From assembly GCA_026989095.1 (NCBI GenBank), contig JALSKA010000075.1, positions 1-64,000 of the forward strand: a DNA stretch of 64,000 nucleotides, in the 5' to 3' direction. Both the position numbers and the translations under genes were made by a program. This document shows positions 1-8,998 of the stretch, one piece after another. Each line of letters opens with the position of its first letter. Positions within the stretch are counted from its first letter, which is position 1. This stretch comes from Ardenticatenaceae bacterium. GTDB lineage: Bacteria > Chloroflexota > Anaerolineae > Ardenticatenales > Ardenticatenaceae. The notes beneath the pieces were generated by a model. The model did not search any database, was not told the origin of the DNA, and saw nothing but the letters and a program-made list of their open reading frames with translations.

Positions 1-287
1 GTCTCCTCGTTGCCGCCACGCGTTTCAGGTGAGACGTGACCGGGCCACCCCCATGAACAGCAGCGTGTGCGTCGCTCCAAGCCGGCACTCCTCGCATGTC
101 CGGCCAATTGGTTCCAGTGGCCGGGCTTCCCCTCTATGTGACATGCTCCGTTGGCCTCGCCCACTGTGTGGTTCACCCCGGTGTCCACAGGCAAAATTCG
201 GTGAAAGGAGGTGAGAGAGCACCACAACACGGGGCGGTAATTCTCTCTGTGTGGCCACGTGAACGGAAACCAGGAGGAGGTTGCGCC
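1..287. other. Left-edge intergenic region, no gene recognised
   Basis: No reading frame here has a credible start, ribosome site and protein-like composition. The plus-strand frame of the binding-protein gene stays open upstream to position 96, but the upstream extension is rich in Cys, His and Gly and would bury the lipoprotein signal peptide, so it is taken as untranslated leader. A purine-rich stretch (AAAGGAGGTGAGAG near 203-216) lies before the true gene but is not followed by a good start. I see no tRNA, clear promoter or terminator. Confidence 0.5.
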
Positions 288-1508
288 ATGCAACAACGCC
301 TTGGACCTCGGATGTTGATCACCCTCGTGTTGGCCGTTGTCCTGTCGGCCTGTGCGGGCCTCGGCGCGGGAGGCCAGGAGAGTGGACCGGTCAAGATAGG
401 CGTGTTGGTGCCCCTCAGTGGCCCCGCTTCTCAGGGCGGCCAACAAATGAAGAACGCCTTCGAGTTGGCTGCCGAGCAGATCAACGCCAACGGCGGCGTC
501 AACGGCCAGCCCATCGAGCTTATCTTCGAGGACACGGGAGGCGACCCACAGAAGGGCGTGACCGCGGCCAAGAAGCTCATCGAACAGGACCAAGTGTGGG
601 GGTTGGCCGGCATTTTCACCAGCGGTGTCGCTTTGGCCGTCTCCCCGGTGGCCATGGAAGCGCAGAAGCCACTGGTGGTCACTGTGGCCGCCGCGCCGGC
701 CGTCACCGATCAAGTCAAAGAAGACCCCGAAACGTTCAAGTACCTCTTCCGCACCGGAGCCCACGTGATCCACTTTGCCCAGAACACCGAGCCCTTCGCC
801 GACATCGTGGGCGCCTCCACCTACTACTACATCGCCCAGGACGCCATCTGGGCGAAGGGGCTTGGGAAAGCTCTGGAAGCCAGGCTGAGCAGCAAAGGCG
901 TTCAAAAGGTGGGTGAGACCTTTGTCCCGCGCGGCACCGAGGAGTTCGCCGCTCCCCTTGCCGACATCCAGGCAAAGGCCCCCGATCTGGTCATCGCCGC
1001 CCTCGTCTCGGCTGAGGGGGTCCCTTTTGCCAAACAGTACTATGATGCCCAAGTCCCCGTCCCCTTTATCGCCACGGCCGGGGTGCTCACCTTCGAGGAA
1101 AACGTGAAGGGCATGGGGGAAAAGGCGGATTATGTGAACTTCTTCGCCTGGTCGTGGGACATTCCCGTCACCGAGAAGACACAGCCCTTTTACCAGGCCT
1201 TCCGGGAGAAGTACGGTTTCTCCCCGTCGGGCTACGAGGACGTGCGCAGCTACGATGGGCTTCAGGTCATGGTGGAAGCGCTCAAACAGGCCGGCAGCAC
1301 TGACCCGGACAAGTGGGCCGAGGCCATGCAGTCCCTTCGCTACACGGGTGTGGCCGGCGTCTACGAGTTCGACGAAGCTCACCAGGCCAAGTGGGGCGAA
1401 GGGCTGTTGACGGGGCTCTTGGGCCAGTGGCGCGACGGTCAAGCTGTCATCTTCTGGCCTGAGGCCGTGGCCACGGGCCAATTCGAGCGGGCCCCTTGGT
1501 GGAAATAG
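288..1508 (+). CDS. Liv-type ABC transporter substrate-binding lipoprotein
   Basis: This is the periplasmic-type binding protein of a branched-chain amino acid or carboxylate ABC importer (Peripla_BP_6 / LivK class). The ATG at 288 follows GGAGGAGG and gives 406 residues, normal for the family. Residues 1-22 form a lipoprotein signal: hydrophobic stretch ITLVLAVVL, then lipobox LSAC with the lipidated Cys at 22. The mature part opens with VKIGVLVPLSGP, the family's first beta strand, and contains the AFELAAEQINANGGVNG region. It heads a complete importer (two permeases and two ATPases follow). The ligand cannot be read from sequence. The acyl-CoA ligase at the end of the cluster makes an organic acid as likely as an amino acid. 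Confidence 0.9.
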   Translation: MQQRLGPRMLITLVLAVVLSACAGLGAGGQESGPVKIGVLVPLSGPASQGGQQMKNAFELAAEQINANGGVNGQPIELIFEDTGGDPQKGVTAAKKLIEQDQVWGLAGIFTSGVALAVSPVAMEAQKPLVVTVAAAPAVTDQVKEDPETFKYLFRTGAHVIHFAQNTEPFADIVGASTYYYIAQDAIWAKGLGKALEARLSSKGVQKVGETFVPRGTEEFAAPLADIQAKAPDLVIAALVSAEGVPFAKQYYDAQVPVPFIATAGVLTFEENVKGMGEKADYVNFFAWSWDIPVTEKTQPFYQAFREKYGFSPSGYEDVRSYDGLQVMVEALKQAGSTDPDKWAEAMQSLRYTGVAGVYEFDEAHQAKWGEGLLTGLLGQWRDGQAVIFWPEAVATGQFERAPWWK

Positions 1509-1521
1509 GGATCATTCGCAC

Positions 1522-1561
1522 GGGGGCGGGGCCATGAGAGAGCTCCGTCCCCGCTGGCCCC
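1522..1561 (+). other. Intercistronic hairpin between binding protein and permease genes
   Basis: GCGGGG (1526-1531) pairs with CCCCGC (1549-1554), and the helix is continued by GGGG (1522-1525) with CCCC (1558-1561) across a three-base bulge. No U-run follows. Such structures between a binding-protein gene and its permease often stabilise the upstream message or cause partial termination, so that the binding protein is made in excess. That role is inferred here. Confidence 0.5.
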
Positions 1562-1579
1562 ATAGGGGAGGAGCATGAC

Positions 1580-2452
1580 ATGACGGCTTCCCTGTTCTTC
1601 GGCCTGCTCGTCAGCGGGGTGCTCATCGGTGGTCTCTACGCCCTGGCAGCTATCGGGCTGAGTCTGATCATGGGCGTCATGCGCGTGGTCAACGTGGCTC
1701 ACGGCGCCCTCTACATGTTGGGGGCCTTCTTCGTCTACACGGTCACTGTGCAATGGGGACTTCCCTTCCCAATTGCCATGGTGGTGGCCGTGGCAGCCGT
1801 TTTCGCCGTGGGTGTGGTGGTGGAGCGCCTCATTGTGCGCCCTGTGCGCCACGAGGAGGTCAACGTGCTCATCATCACCTTTGCGGCCGCCTTCGTGTTG
1901 GAGGAGCTGGCCAAGTTCATCTGGAACCCGCGGTACAAGAACATTCCCCCCTACATCGAGGGCAATGTGAGCGTGGGGGCCCTGCAAGTGGACCAGCAGC
2001 GTCTGGTGGCCTTCCTGGTGGCCGTAGTGCTCATCGGGATCCTCTTCGCCCTCATTCGGCACACGCGCACGGGCAAGGCCATCCGCATGGTGGCCCAAGA
2101 TGAGGAAGCCGCCCTGCTGTTGGGCATTCACGTGGAGCGGCTCCACATGCTCACCTTTGGTCTGGGCGCGGCCCTTGCGGCCGCGGCGGCTGCCTTATTG
2201 GGCCCCCTCTATCTCGTCTACCCGGCTATGGGGTGGAATCCCCTGCTGCGCTCCTTCGCCATCGTCATTCTGGGGGGCATGGGCAGTTTGGAGGGCACTA
2301 TCGTGGCCGGGCTGCTCATGGGAGTCATCGAGGTGATGACGGGATACTTTATCTCCGACCGCATGACCACCGTGGCCACCTTTGCCGTGCTCGTCCTGAT
2401 CATCTTCCTGCGCCCCACGGGGCTGTTCGGACACCCGGTGGAGGAACGGTAG
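1580..2452 (+). CDS. Liv-type ABC transporter permease (LivH family)
   Basis: Inner-membrane permease of the LivH branch, 290 residues, mostly hydrophobic with about eight membrane segments. Family signatures visible are the N-terminal GLYALAAIGLSLIMGVMRVVN segment and the cytoplasmic loop around HTRTGKAIRMVAQDEEAA, which contacts the ATPase. The start at 1580 is preceded by GGGGAGGAG; a second ATG five bases upstream is out of frame. The stop codon touches the start of the next permease, so the two are translationally coupled and probably form a heterodimer. Confidence 0.9.
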   Translation: MTASLFFGLLVSGVLIGGLYALAAIGLSLIMGVMRVVNVAHGALYMLGAFFVYTVTVQWGLPFPIAMVVAVAAVFAVGVVVERLIVRPVRHEEVNVLIITFAAAFVLEELAKFIWNPRYKNIPPYIEGNVSVGALQVDQQRLVAFLVAVVLIGILFALIRHTRTGKAIRMVAQDEEAALLLGIHVERLHMLTFGLGAALAAAAAALLGPLYLVYPAMGWNPLLRSFAIVILGGMGSLEGTIVAGLLMGVIEVMTGYFISDRMTTVATFAVLVLIIFLRPTGLFGHPVEER

Positions 2453-3466
2453 ATGCGCATTTCACTCCGGCGCGGCGTGGTTTTGGGACGCGAGGGATGG
2501 CCTCTCTGGGCAGGCGTGGCCGTGTTGGTGGCCATGCCCGTGCTGGCGCCCACCCCGTACATTCTGCACGTCTTCATCGTGGCCAACATTTACGCCGTCT
2601 TCGCCGCCAGTTGGGACATTCTTTCGGGATACACCGGCCAATTGAGCTTGGGCCACGCCCTCTTCTTCGGCGTGGGGGCGTACACGGCCGGCCTGTTGAG
2701 CACGCTGGTGGGAACTCCGCCCCTCTTTAATCTTTTCGCCGGCGCTTTCATGGCCGTTCTCGTAGGCCTCTTGGAAGGAGTACCCTGTCTGCGGCTCAAG
2801 GGGCCTTACTTGGGCATCGTCACGCTGGCCTTCGCGGAGATCGCCTTTTCCTTGGCCTTTGCCCTTTCCTCCATTACCGGCGGAGAAGAGGGCATCATCG
2901 GCATAGCTTCCCTGGTCCGGGGGAGCATCTATATCAAGTATTACGCTTCGCTCATCTTCATGTTGGCCTGTACGCTCGCCCTCTACGCCCTGACCCGCTC
3001 CAAGCTGGGCCTCATCCTGCTCGCCATCAAGGCCGACGATGCGGCCGCAGAAGCTGCTGGAGTGGACACCACACGTTACAAGCTGCTGGCCTTTCTCATC
3101 AGCGCCTTCTTCGGCGGGCTGGCCGGAGCCTATTACGCCCATTACCTGAACATCGCCAACCCAGAGACCCTGGCCATACCCCTCTCGGCCGCCGCCATTA
3201 CCATGACACTGGTCGGCGGCATGGGCACCATCATCGGGCCAGTCATCGGCGCCTACGTGCTCTCTCTCTTCTTCGACCTGTTGCCCGTCGTGGCCGGCCA
3301 AGTCGAATTCCTGACCGAATCGCGTGTGCTCGTCTACAACGTGCTCATCGTGCTCATCGTGCTCTTCATGCCACAGGGCATTGTGGGATGGTGGCGTGGA
3401 CGACAGGCTGAGCCGGAGGTGTCCTCCATGAGGGCAGACCCTTCACGGCCCCAAGCCCAAGCGTAG
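2453..3466 (+). CDS. Liv-type ABC transporter permease (LivM family)
   Basis: Second permease, 337 residues, starting on the base after the LivH stop codon. The N-terminal half has the ANIYAVFAASWDILSGYTGQ segment followed by LSLGHALFFGVGAY, typical of LivM. The middle carries LKGPYLGIVTLAFAEI and the cytoplasmic coupling loop near IKADDAAAEAAGVDTTRYK. The last 20 residues are a hydrophilic tail. It forms the channel with the LivH partner. Confidence 0.9.
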   Translation: MRISLRRGVVLGREGWPLWAGVAVLVAMPVLAPTPYILHVFIVANIYAVFAASWDILSGYTGQLSLGHALFFGVGAYTAGLLSTLVGTPPLFNLFAGAFMAVLVGLLEGVPCLRLKGPYLGIVTLAFAEIAFSLAFALSSITGGEEGIIGIASLVRGSIYIKYYASLIFMLACTLALYALTRSKLGLILLAIKADDAAAEAAGVDTTRYKLLAFLISAFFGGLAGAYYAHYLNIANPETLAIPLSAAAITMTLVGGMGTIIGPVIGAYVLSLFFDLLPVVAGQVEFLTESRVLVYNVLIVLIVLFMPQGIVGWWRGRQAEPEVSSMRADPSRPQAQA

Positions 3467-3477
3467 GGAGGCGAATT

Positions 3478-4287
3478 ATGGCTGCCGCCAGCCTGGCGAA
3501 CAGTTCACGGCCGCTGTTGGAAGTGCGCGGCCTCACCAAGCACTTTGCTGGCCTCAGCGCCGTCAACGACCTCTCCTTCACCGTGGCCGAAGGGGAATTC
3601 GTGGGACTCATCGGGCCCAACGGCGCCGGCAAGACCACCTGCTTCAACCTCCTGACCGGCTTCCTGCGCCCCACGCGGGGCAGCGTCCGCTTCCGGGGGG
3701 TGGAGATCACGGGGCTCAGGCCCCACCAGATCACACGCTTGGGCATTGCTCGCACCTTCCAGCTCGTGCGCCCCTTCGGCCAGCTCAGCGTGCTCGACAA
3801 CGTCACCGTGCCGGCCATGATGGCCCAACAGGCCGGCCGGCTGGCTGGCCACTCCCCCCGCCGTGTGGCCTTGGACGTGCTCGACATGGTGGGCCTGGCC
3901 CACCGGGCCCACGAGCCGGCGGCCAATCTGCCCCACGGCGAGCTGAAACGCCTGGAGATCGCCCGGGCCCTGGCCGCTCGTCCTTCCCTGCTCTTGCTCG
4001 ACGAGCCCTTTGGTGGCCTCAGCCACGATGAGAGCCGGGCCTTGGAACAGCTTATCCGGGAGCTCTTCGGACAAGGAGGGCTCACCGTCATTCTGGTGGA
4101 ACACGTTCTCAAGGTGCTCATGAACCTCTCACAACGGGTCCTCGTGCTCGATTACGGCCGGCTCATCGCTTCGGGCACGCCCGACGAGGTGAGCCACGAC
4201 CCCACCGTGATCGAGGCGTACTTAGGAGCAGCCTACTCGGGCGCGGGACCACAGGAAGATGATGCCTCTCCAGGGGGAAATCCGTGA
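3478..4287 (+). CDS. Liv-type ABC transporter ATPase (LivG family)
   Basis: ATP-binding subunit, 269 residues. Walker A is GPNGAGKTT (about residues 49-57) and Walker B is SLLLLDEPFGGL. The signature position is atypical: instead of LSGGQ the helix reads NLPHGELKRLEIARALA, which is within the variation seen in LivG proteins. A LivG-type insertion (GLAHRAHEPAANL) precedes it. The ATG at 3478 follows GGGAGGCG. Its last bases overlap the GTG start of the second ATPase by four (GTGA). Confidence 0.9.
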   Translation: MAAASLANSSRPLLEVRGLTKHFAGLSAVNDLSFTVAEGEFVGLIGPNGAGKTTCFNLLTGFLRPTRGSVRFRGVEITGLRPHQITRLGIARTFQLVRPFGQLSVLDNVTVPAMMAQQAGRLAGHSPRRVALDVLDMVGLAHRAHEPAANLPHGELKRLEIARALAARPSLLLLDEPFGGLSHDESRALEQLIRELFGQGGLTVILVEHVLKVLMNLSQRVLVLDYGRLIASGTPDEVSHDPTVIEAYLGAAYSGAGPQEDDASPGGNP

Positions 4288-4994
4288 GCTTCTTGCGCGT
4301 CAACGCCCTCTCAGTGGCCTACGGCAAGGCGTATGCCCTTCGCGGGGTGAGCTTGCACGTCGAAGAAGGGGAGTCAGTGGCCATCATCGGGCCCAACGGT
4401 GCCGGCAAGACGACGCTCCTGCGGGCCATCTCCGGCCTCGTGCGGCCGGCCGACGGCGACATTTGGTTTGACAATGTGCGCCTCGATCGCCTGCCCCCCC
4501 ACGAAATCGTGCGCTTGGGCATCGCCCACGCTCCCGAGCACCGCCGGCTGGCTCCCCAGATGACTGTGCTGGAGAACCTGGAGCTGGGCGCGTACCACCG
4601 CCGCGATCGGAAAGCCATTCGACAGGATATGGAGCACATCTTCGAGCTGTTTCCCCGCCTGCGAGAGCGGCTGGGCCAACACGCCGGCACGCTCTCCGGG
4701 GGCGAGCAGCAAATGCTGACCATCGCGCGCGCGCTCATGGCGCGCCCGCGCCTTTTGTTGCTCGACGAACCCTCCCTCGGCCTGGCCCCCTTGGTCAAGA
4801 AGAGCATCTTCGACGCCCTCGCGCGCATTCAGCAGGATGGCGTCACCGTCCTGTTGGCCGAACAGGATGCCAGCTTGGCTCTGCCGGCCGTCTCGCGCGC
4901 CTATGTGTTGGAAAGTGGCCGGATGGTCATGGAAGGGCCCAGCCAGATGCTCCGGCAAAACGATTACGTGCGCCAAACGTATCTGGGGTTGTGA
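4284..4994 (+). CDS. Liv-type ABC transporter ATPase (LivF family)
   Basis: Second ATP-binding subunit, 236 residues. Walker A is GPNGAGKTT, the signature is LSGGEQQM, and Walker B is LLLLDEPSLGLAP followed by the Q/H-loop region LLAEQDA. A GTG start at 4284 overlaps the LivG stop, indicating coupled translation. The LivF-specific motif HAPEHRRLAPQMTVLENL is present. It powers import together with LivG. Confidence 0.9.
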   Translation: MSFLRVNALSVAYGKAYALRGVSLHVEEGESVAIIGPNGAGKTTLLRAISGLVRPADGDIWFDNVRLDRLPPHEIVRLGIAHAPEHRRLAPQMTVLENLELGAYHRRDRKAIRQDMEHIFELFPRLRERLGQHAGTLSGGEQQMLTIARALMARPRLLLLDEPSLGLAPLVKKSIFDALARIQQDGVTVLLAEQDASLALPAVSRAYVLESGRMVMEGPSQMLRQNDYVRQTYLGL

Positions 4995-5008
4995 AAGGAG
5001 GGAAGACC

Positions 5009-6517
5009 ATGAACATCGCCCAAAATGTGGAACGAGCACGCCGACACTTCCCCAACAAGGCTGCCATCATCTTCGGCGACCGTGTGTACACATACGCCGA
5101 ACTGGACACGGCCATCAACCGCGTGGGCAATGCTCTGCGCGGGTTAGGCGTCGGCCGGGGCGATCGGGTGGCCATCTACTTGCCTAACATGCCGACTTTT
5201 GTCATCGCTTACTATGCCATTCAGAAGATCGGCGCCATCGCCGTCTCCCTCAACTCCATGCTCAAACGCCAGGAGGTGGAATTCATCCTGTCCGACTGTG
5301 GGGCCAAAGCGCTCTTCACCACGGGCGAGATGCTCGCCCATGTGCCTGTGGAGGAACTGCCGGCCCTGGAACACGTCATCGTGGTCGATGGGGACCCTGC
5401 CGGCCACACGCCCCTCGACCGGCTGGTCGAGCGGGCATCCGCAACGCTCACAGCCGCCGACATGGCTCCCGACGAGCCTGCCGCCATTCTCTACACCTCG
5501 GGCACCACTGGATTTCCGAAAGGTGCTACCCTCTCCCACCGGAACGTGGTCTCCAACATGTACAGCACCGTGCACCACACCGGCCTGGTGCCCGACGACC
5601 GGCTCATGCTCTTCCTGCCCCTCTTTCACGTCTTCGGCCAAAACTTCATCATGAACGGCGGGTTCACTGCCGGGGCCACACTGGTGTTGCTGCCCCGATT
5701 CGAGCCTGAAGCGGTGTTGGACGCCATTCAACACCACCGAGCAACCTGTTTCTACGCCGTGCCCACCATCTACGTCTACCTGCTGAACATGGACACATCG
5801 GCGTGGGACCTCTCTTCTGTGCGCTACTACTTCACCGCCGCCGCCACCATGCCGAAGGAAGTGGCCCTGCGCTGGAAGGAGAAAACGGGGCTCATGACTT
5901 ACGAGGGATATGGCCTCACCGAATGCAGCCCCTTCGCCTCCTACAACCACGATTTCCACCACAAGTTCGGCTCCATCGGCGAGCCCATCGAGAACGTGGA
6001 GATGAAAATTGTGGACGAAGAGGGCAACGAGCTCCCGCCCGGCGAGTGGGGCGAGATCATCATCAGGGGGCCGGGCGTCATGTTGGGCTACTGGAACCGG
6101 CCCGAGGAGACGGCTCAGGCCATTCGCGACGGGTGGCTGCACTCGGGCGATGTGGGCATGACCGACGACGAGGGATACTTCTACATCGTGGACCGGGTGA
6201 AGGACATGATCAACGCGGCCGGCTTCAAGGTCTTCCCGGCCGAAGTGGAGAACGTGATCTACCAACACCCGGCGGTGAGAGAAGTGGCCGTCTACGGCAA
6301 ACCCGACCCCGTCAAAGGGGAGCGAGTGGTGGCCGATGTGGTGCTCAAGGAAGGCGTAACGGCCACGCCCGAGGAGATTATCGCCTTCGTGCGGGACCGC
6401 ATTGCCGTCTACAAGGCTCCGCGCGAGGTGCGCCTCGTCTCCGAAATCCCTAAGAGCGCAACGGGCAAGATTCTCAAGCGCGTGCTCCGGGAGCAGGCCC
6501 GCGCCGAGAAGAAGTGA
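5009..6517 (+). CDS. Long-chain or aryl acyl-CoA synthetase (AMP-forming)
   Basis: AMP-binding ligase of 502 residues that activates a carboxylic acid to its CoA thioester through an acyl-adenylate. Visible motifs are the P-loop YTSGTTGFPKG (about residues 163-173), the A5 motif YGLTECSP, the A7 motif LHSGDVG with GYFYIVDRVKDMI, and the C-terminal PKSATGKILKR with the catalytic lysine. The start chosen is ATG 5009 behind GGAGG; an in-frame GTG at 4991 would overlap LivF and has no ribosome site. It lies 14 bases after the importer ATPase, so it is probably co-transcribed and may activate the imported acid. Confidence 0.88.
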   Translation: MNIAQNVERARRHFPNKAAIIFGDRVYTYAELDTAINRVGNALRGLGVGRGDRVAIYLPNMPTFVIAYYAIQKIGAIAVSLNSMLKRQEVEFILSDCGAKALFTTGEMLAHVPVEELPALEHVIVVDGDPAGHTPLDRLVERASATLTAADMAPDEPAAILYTSGTTGFPKGATLSHRNVVSNMYSTVHHTGLVPDDRLMLFLPLFHVFGQNFIMNGGFTAGATLVLLPRFEPEAVLDAIQHHRATCFYAVPTIYVYLLNMDTSAWDLSSVRYYFTAAATMPKEVALRWKEKTGLMTYEGYGLTECSPFASYNHDFHHKFGSIGEPIENVEMKIVDEEGNELPPGEWGEIIIRGPGVMLGYWNRPEETAQAIRDGWLHSGDVGMTDDEGYFYIVDRVKDMINAAGFKVFPAEVENVIYQHPAVREVAVYGKPDPVKGERVVADVVLKEGVTATPEEIIAFVRDRIAVYKAPREVRLVSEIPKSATGKILKRVLREQARAEKK

Positions 6518-6554
6518 CCGCTCCACGCAGAGGCCGGAACTGCCGCGGGGAGCT

Positions 6555-6583
6555 TTGACACCCCCTAGTGGGCATGTTATAAT
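6555..6583 (+). promoter_or_regulatory. Exact consensus sigma-70 promoter before fabD
   Basis: TTGACA (6555-6560), 17-bp spacer, TATAAT (6578-6583), plus an extended -10 TG at 6575-6576 (TGTTATAAT). All twelve consensus bases are present. Transcription should begin near 6590, leaving a leader of about 138 bases. That leader can form TCTGCC/GGCAGA and GAGGGC/GCCCTC helices. Confidence 0.85.
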
Positions 6584-6727
6584 CCGCGCCGGTCCTCTGG
6601 TGGCCCCGTGTGAGGTCTGCCATCGGGGGTCAAGGGGATCGCGGCAGAGGGCAACACGCCCTCGTTCTCTCCCCGCACGCAGCAGCCCGGACACGTCACC
6701 CGCCAGGAGAGGAGCGCACAGAGCGCC

Positions 6728-7672
6728 ATGAACGAACCAGTTGCCTACGTCTTTCCGGGCCAGGGCGCCCAGCGGGTTGGCATGGGGCGCGACGTGTACG
6801 AGGCCCATCCGCTGGCCCGCGAGCTCTTCGACGTGGCCAGCGACATTTTGGGCCTCGACCTCAGACGGCTCTGCTTCGAGGGCCCCAAGGAGGAGCTGGA
6901 CGACACCGTCAACACCCAGCCGGCCCTTTACGTGACCAGTGTGACGCTGTGGCGCGTGGCACAACACGAAGGGCTTCTGCCCCGTCCTGCCTTCGTGGCT
7001 GGCCACAGCTTGGGCGAGTACAGCGCGCTGACGGCGGCCGGCGCCCTGCCCTTCGAGGCCGGCGTGCGGCTCGTGCGGGAGCGCGGCCGGCTCATGAAGG
7101 CAGCCGGCAAACGGGCGCCCGGCAAGATGGCGGCCATCATCGGCCTCGACGATGAGCACGTCGTCGCCCTGTGCGAGGAGGCCACTCGCCCTGGCGAGAT
7201 CGTCCACGTGGCCAACGACAACTGCCCCGGCCAAGTGGTGATCAGCGGCGCCGAGGCGGCCGTCCGGCGGGCCGTAGCCCTCGCCAAGGAGCAGGGTGCC
7301 CGCCGGGCCCTCATTCTCGACGTGAGCATTGCGGCCCATTCGCCCCTCATGGCCCCCATCAAGGACGAGTTCGCCCGCGCCGTGGCCGAAGCTCCCATTG
7401 CCGCGCCCGGAGTGCCGGTGGTGGGCAACCTGATCGCCCGCCCCCTGGAAACCGAGGCCGACATCCGGCATGAGCTCGTCAAGCAGTTGACCGGCCCCGT
7501 GCGCTGGACCGAGTCAGTCCGGTACATGGTGGCACAGGGAGTCCAGACCTTCGTCGAGTTCGGTCCCGGCACCGTGCTCACCGGCCTGATCAAGCGCATC
7601 GACCGGCGCGTGGGCCGCGTGAACGTGGCCGGGTGGAAAGACGTGGAGACTCTACGTGGGAGGAAGGCATGA
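6728..7672 (+). CDS. fabD: Malonyl-CoA:ACP transacylase
   Basis: Transfers malonate from CoA to acyl carrier protein for fatty acid synthesis. The 314-residue length is typical. The N-terminal VFPGQGAQRVGMG is the family start motif, the nucleophile serine is Ser94 in GHSLGEYS (92-99), and the partner histidine is His204 in IAAHSPLM. The FG-P-G-VLTGL motif near the C terminus is also present. Its stop overlaps the start of fabG (ATGA). No fabH, fabF or acpP is next to it, so this is a partial fab cluster. Confidence 0.93.
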   Translation: MNEPVAYVFPGQGAQRVGMGRDVYEAHPLARELFDVASDILGLDLRRLCFEGPKEELDDTVNTQPALYVTSVTLWRVAQHEGLLPRPAFVAGHSLGEYSALTAAGALPFEAGVRLVRERGRLMKAAGKRAPGKMAAIIGLDDEHVVALCEEATRPGEIVHVANDNCPGQVVISGAEAAVRRAVALAKEQGARRALILDVSIAAHSPLMAPIKDEFARAVAEAPIAAPGVPVVGNLIARPLETEADIRHELVKQLTGPVRWTESVRYMVAQGVQTFVEFGPGTVLTGLIKRIDRRVGRVNVAGWKDVETLRGRKA

Positions 7673-8415
7673 TCGACCTGAGCAACCGCGTGGCCTTGGT
7701 CACCGGCGCCTCGCGGGGTATCGGGCGAGCAATCGCCCTACAACTGGCCGAGTTGGGCGCCGACGTGGCCGTCAACTACCGTGCCAACGAGGAGGCGGCC
7801 AACGAAGTCGTGGAGGCCATCCGCCAAATGGGCCGCAAGGCCATCGCCGTTCAGGCCGACGTGGGCAACGGTGAGGCCGTGCGGGCCATGGTGAAGCACA
7901 CGGCCAACGAGCTGGGCCCCATCCACATTCTGGTCAACAACGCCGGCCTCACGCGGGACAACTTGATGATGCGCATGAAGGAAGAGGACTGGGACGTGGT
8001 CTTGCAGACCAACCTGAAAGGGGCCTTCCTCTGCATCAAGGCCGTTCAGCGCCAGATGATCCGCAACCGATACGGCCGCATCGTCAATGTGACCTCGGTC
8101 GTGGGCATCACCGGAAATGCTGGCCAGGCCAACTACGCCTCGGCCAAGGCCGGCCTCATCGGGCTGACGAAATCCGTGGCGCGGGAGTTGGGCCCCCGGA
8201 ACATTACGTGCAACGCCGTGGCGCCCGGATACATCCCCACCGACCTGACCGCCGACTTGCCGGAGAGCTTCCTGGAACAAGCCCTGAAGCTCACGCCGCT
8301 GGGCCGTTTCGGCACGCCCGAGGACGTGGCCCGCGCTGTGGCCTTTCTGGCCAGCGATGCGGCCGCCTTCATCACCGGCCAAGTGCTCCGAGTGGACGGG
8401 GGCATGATTTTCTAG
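7669..8415 (+). CDS. fabG: 3-oxoacyl-ACP reductase
   Basis: Short-chain dehydrogenase that reduces 3-oxoacyl-ACP with NADPH, 248 residues from ATG 7669, which overlaps the fabD stop and follows GGGAGG. The Rossmann motif TGASRGIG is at 12-19, NNAG at 90-93, the catalytic Ser is at 143, and Tyr156-x3-Lys160 lies in ANYASAKAGL. The C terminus ends with FITGQVLRVDGGM, typical of FabG. Pairing with fabD supports the fatty-acid role over a general SDR role. An acpP gene, often found next in such clusters, is absent. Confidence 0.92.
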   Translation: MIDLSNRVALVTGASRGIGRAIALQLAELGADVAVNYRANEEAANEVVEAIRQMGRKAIAVQADVGNGEAVRAMVKHTANELGPIHILVNNAGLTRDNLMMRMKEEDWDVVLQTNLKGAFLCIKAVQRQMIRNRYGRIVNVTSVVGITGNAGQANYASAKAGLIGLTKSVARELGPRNITCNAVAPGYIPTDLTADLPESFLEQALKLTPLGRFGTPEDVARAVAFLASDAAAFITGQVLRVDGGMIF

Positions 8416-8518
8416 AAATGGACCATCGGGCTACAATGTATACAGCGGCACAATCCCGCTCCACTCAAGAGATAGCGTGACGGCGACGTCAACGGTTCCG
8501 GTGGAGTAAAAGCGCGTG

Positions 8519-8938
8519 ATGCTCAAGCGACGTTTGGCGCGAGCGACGGCTTTGCAGGCCCTGTACGAGATTGACGTGGCCCAACATCGGCCGGCAGAGG
8601 TAGTCCGCCAGCGCATCGAGGAGGCCGATGACCTCCCGCCCACAGAGGTCGAATTCGTGCATCAGCTCGTCTCCGGCGTGCTGGAGCACTGTCAGGAGAT
8701 CGACCGCTACATTGAGAAGATCGCGCCCGAGTGGCCTGTGGAGCAGTTAGCTCCCATTGACCGCAACATCCTGCGCATGGCCATCTACGAGCTCCTGCAC
8801 ATGCAGGAAACGCCGGTCAAAGTGGCCATCAACGAAGCCGTCGAGCTGGCCAAGACCTTCGGCAGCGACTCGTCCCGGCGTTTCGTCAACGGGGCCTTGG
8901 GGACCTTCGTCAGCCGCTACCTGCCACGCCGCACGTGA
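8519..8938 (+). CDS. nusB: Transcription antitermination factor NusB
   Basis: All-helical RNA-binding factor that joins NusE (S10) on boxA RNA to support rRNA antitermination. About 139 residues, the usual size. Recognisable family elements are the N-terminal [16 protein letters not shown], the central [23 protein letters not shown] and the C-terminal [22 protein letters not shown]. The ATG at 8519 directly follows an in-frame GTG at 8516. The 100-bp gap after fabG holds a TACAAT (8432-8437) that might be a -10 box, but no convincing -35. Confidence 0.92.
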   Translation: MLKRRLARATALQALYEIDVAQHRPAEVVRQRIEEADDLPPTEVEFVHQLVSGVLEHCQEIDRYIEKIAPEWPVEQLAPIDRNILRMAIYELLHMQETPVKVAINEAVELAKTFGSDSSRRFVNGALGTFVSRYLPRRT

Positions 8939-8998
8939 GACGGGGCCGGGCACACATCCCGCAGGAAAGGTGCTCGTGCCCAACAGCCGGAGCACAGC

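Noticed and set aside
5144-7471. 775-codon antisense frame spanning the acyl-CoA ligase and fabD
   Set aside because: It covers two well-supported genes plus the fabD promoter in reverse, with His/Gly/Val-rich shadow composition.
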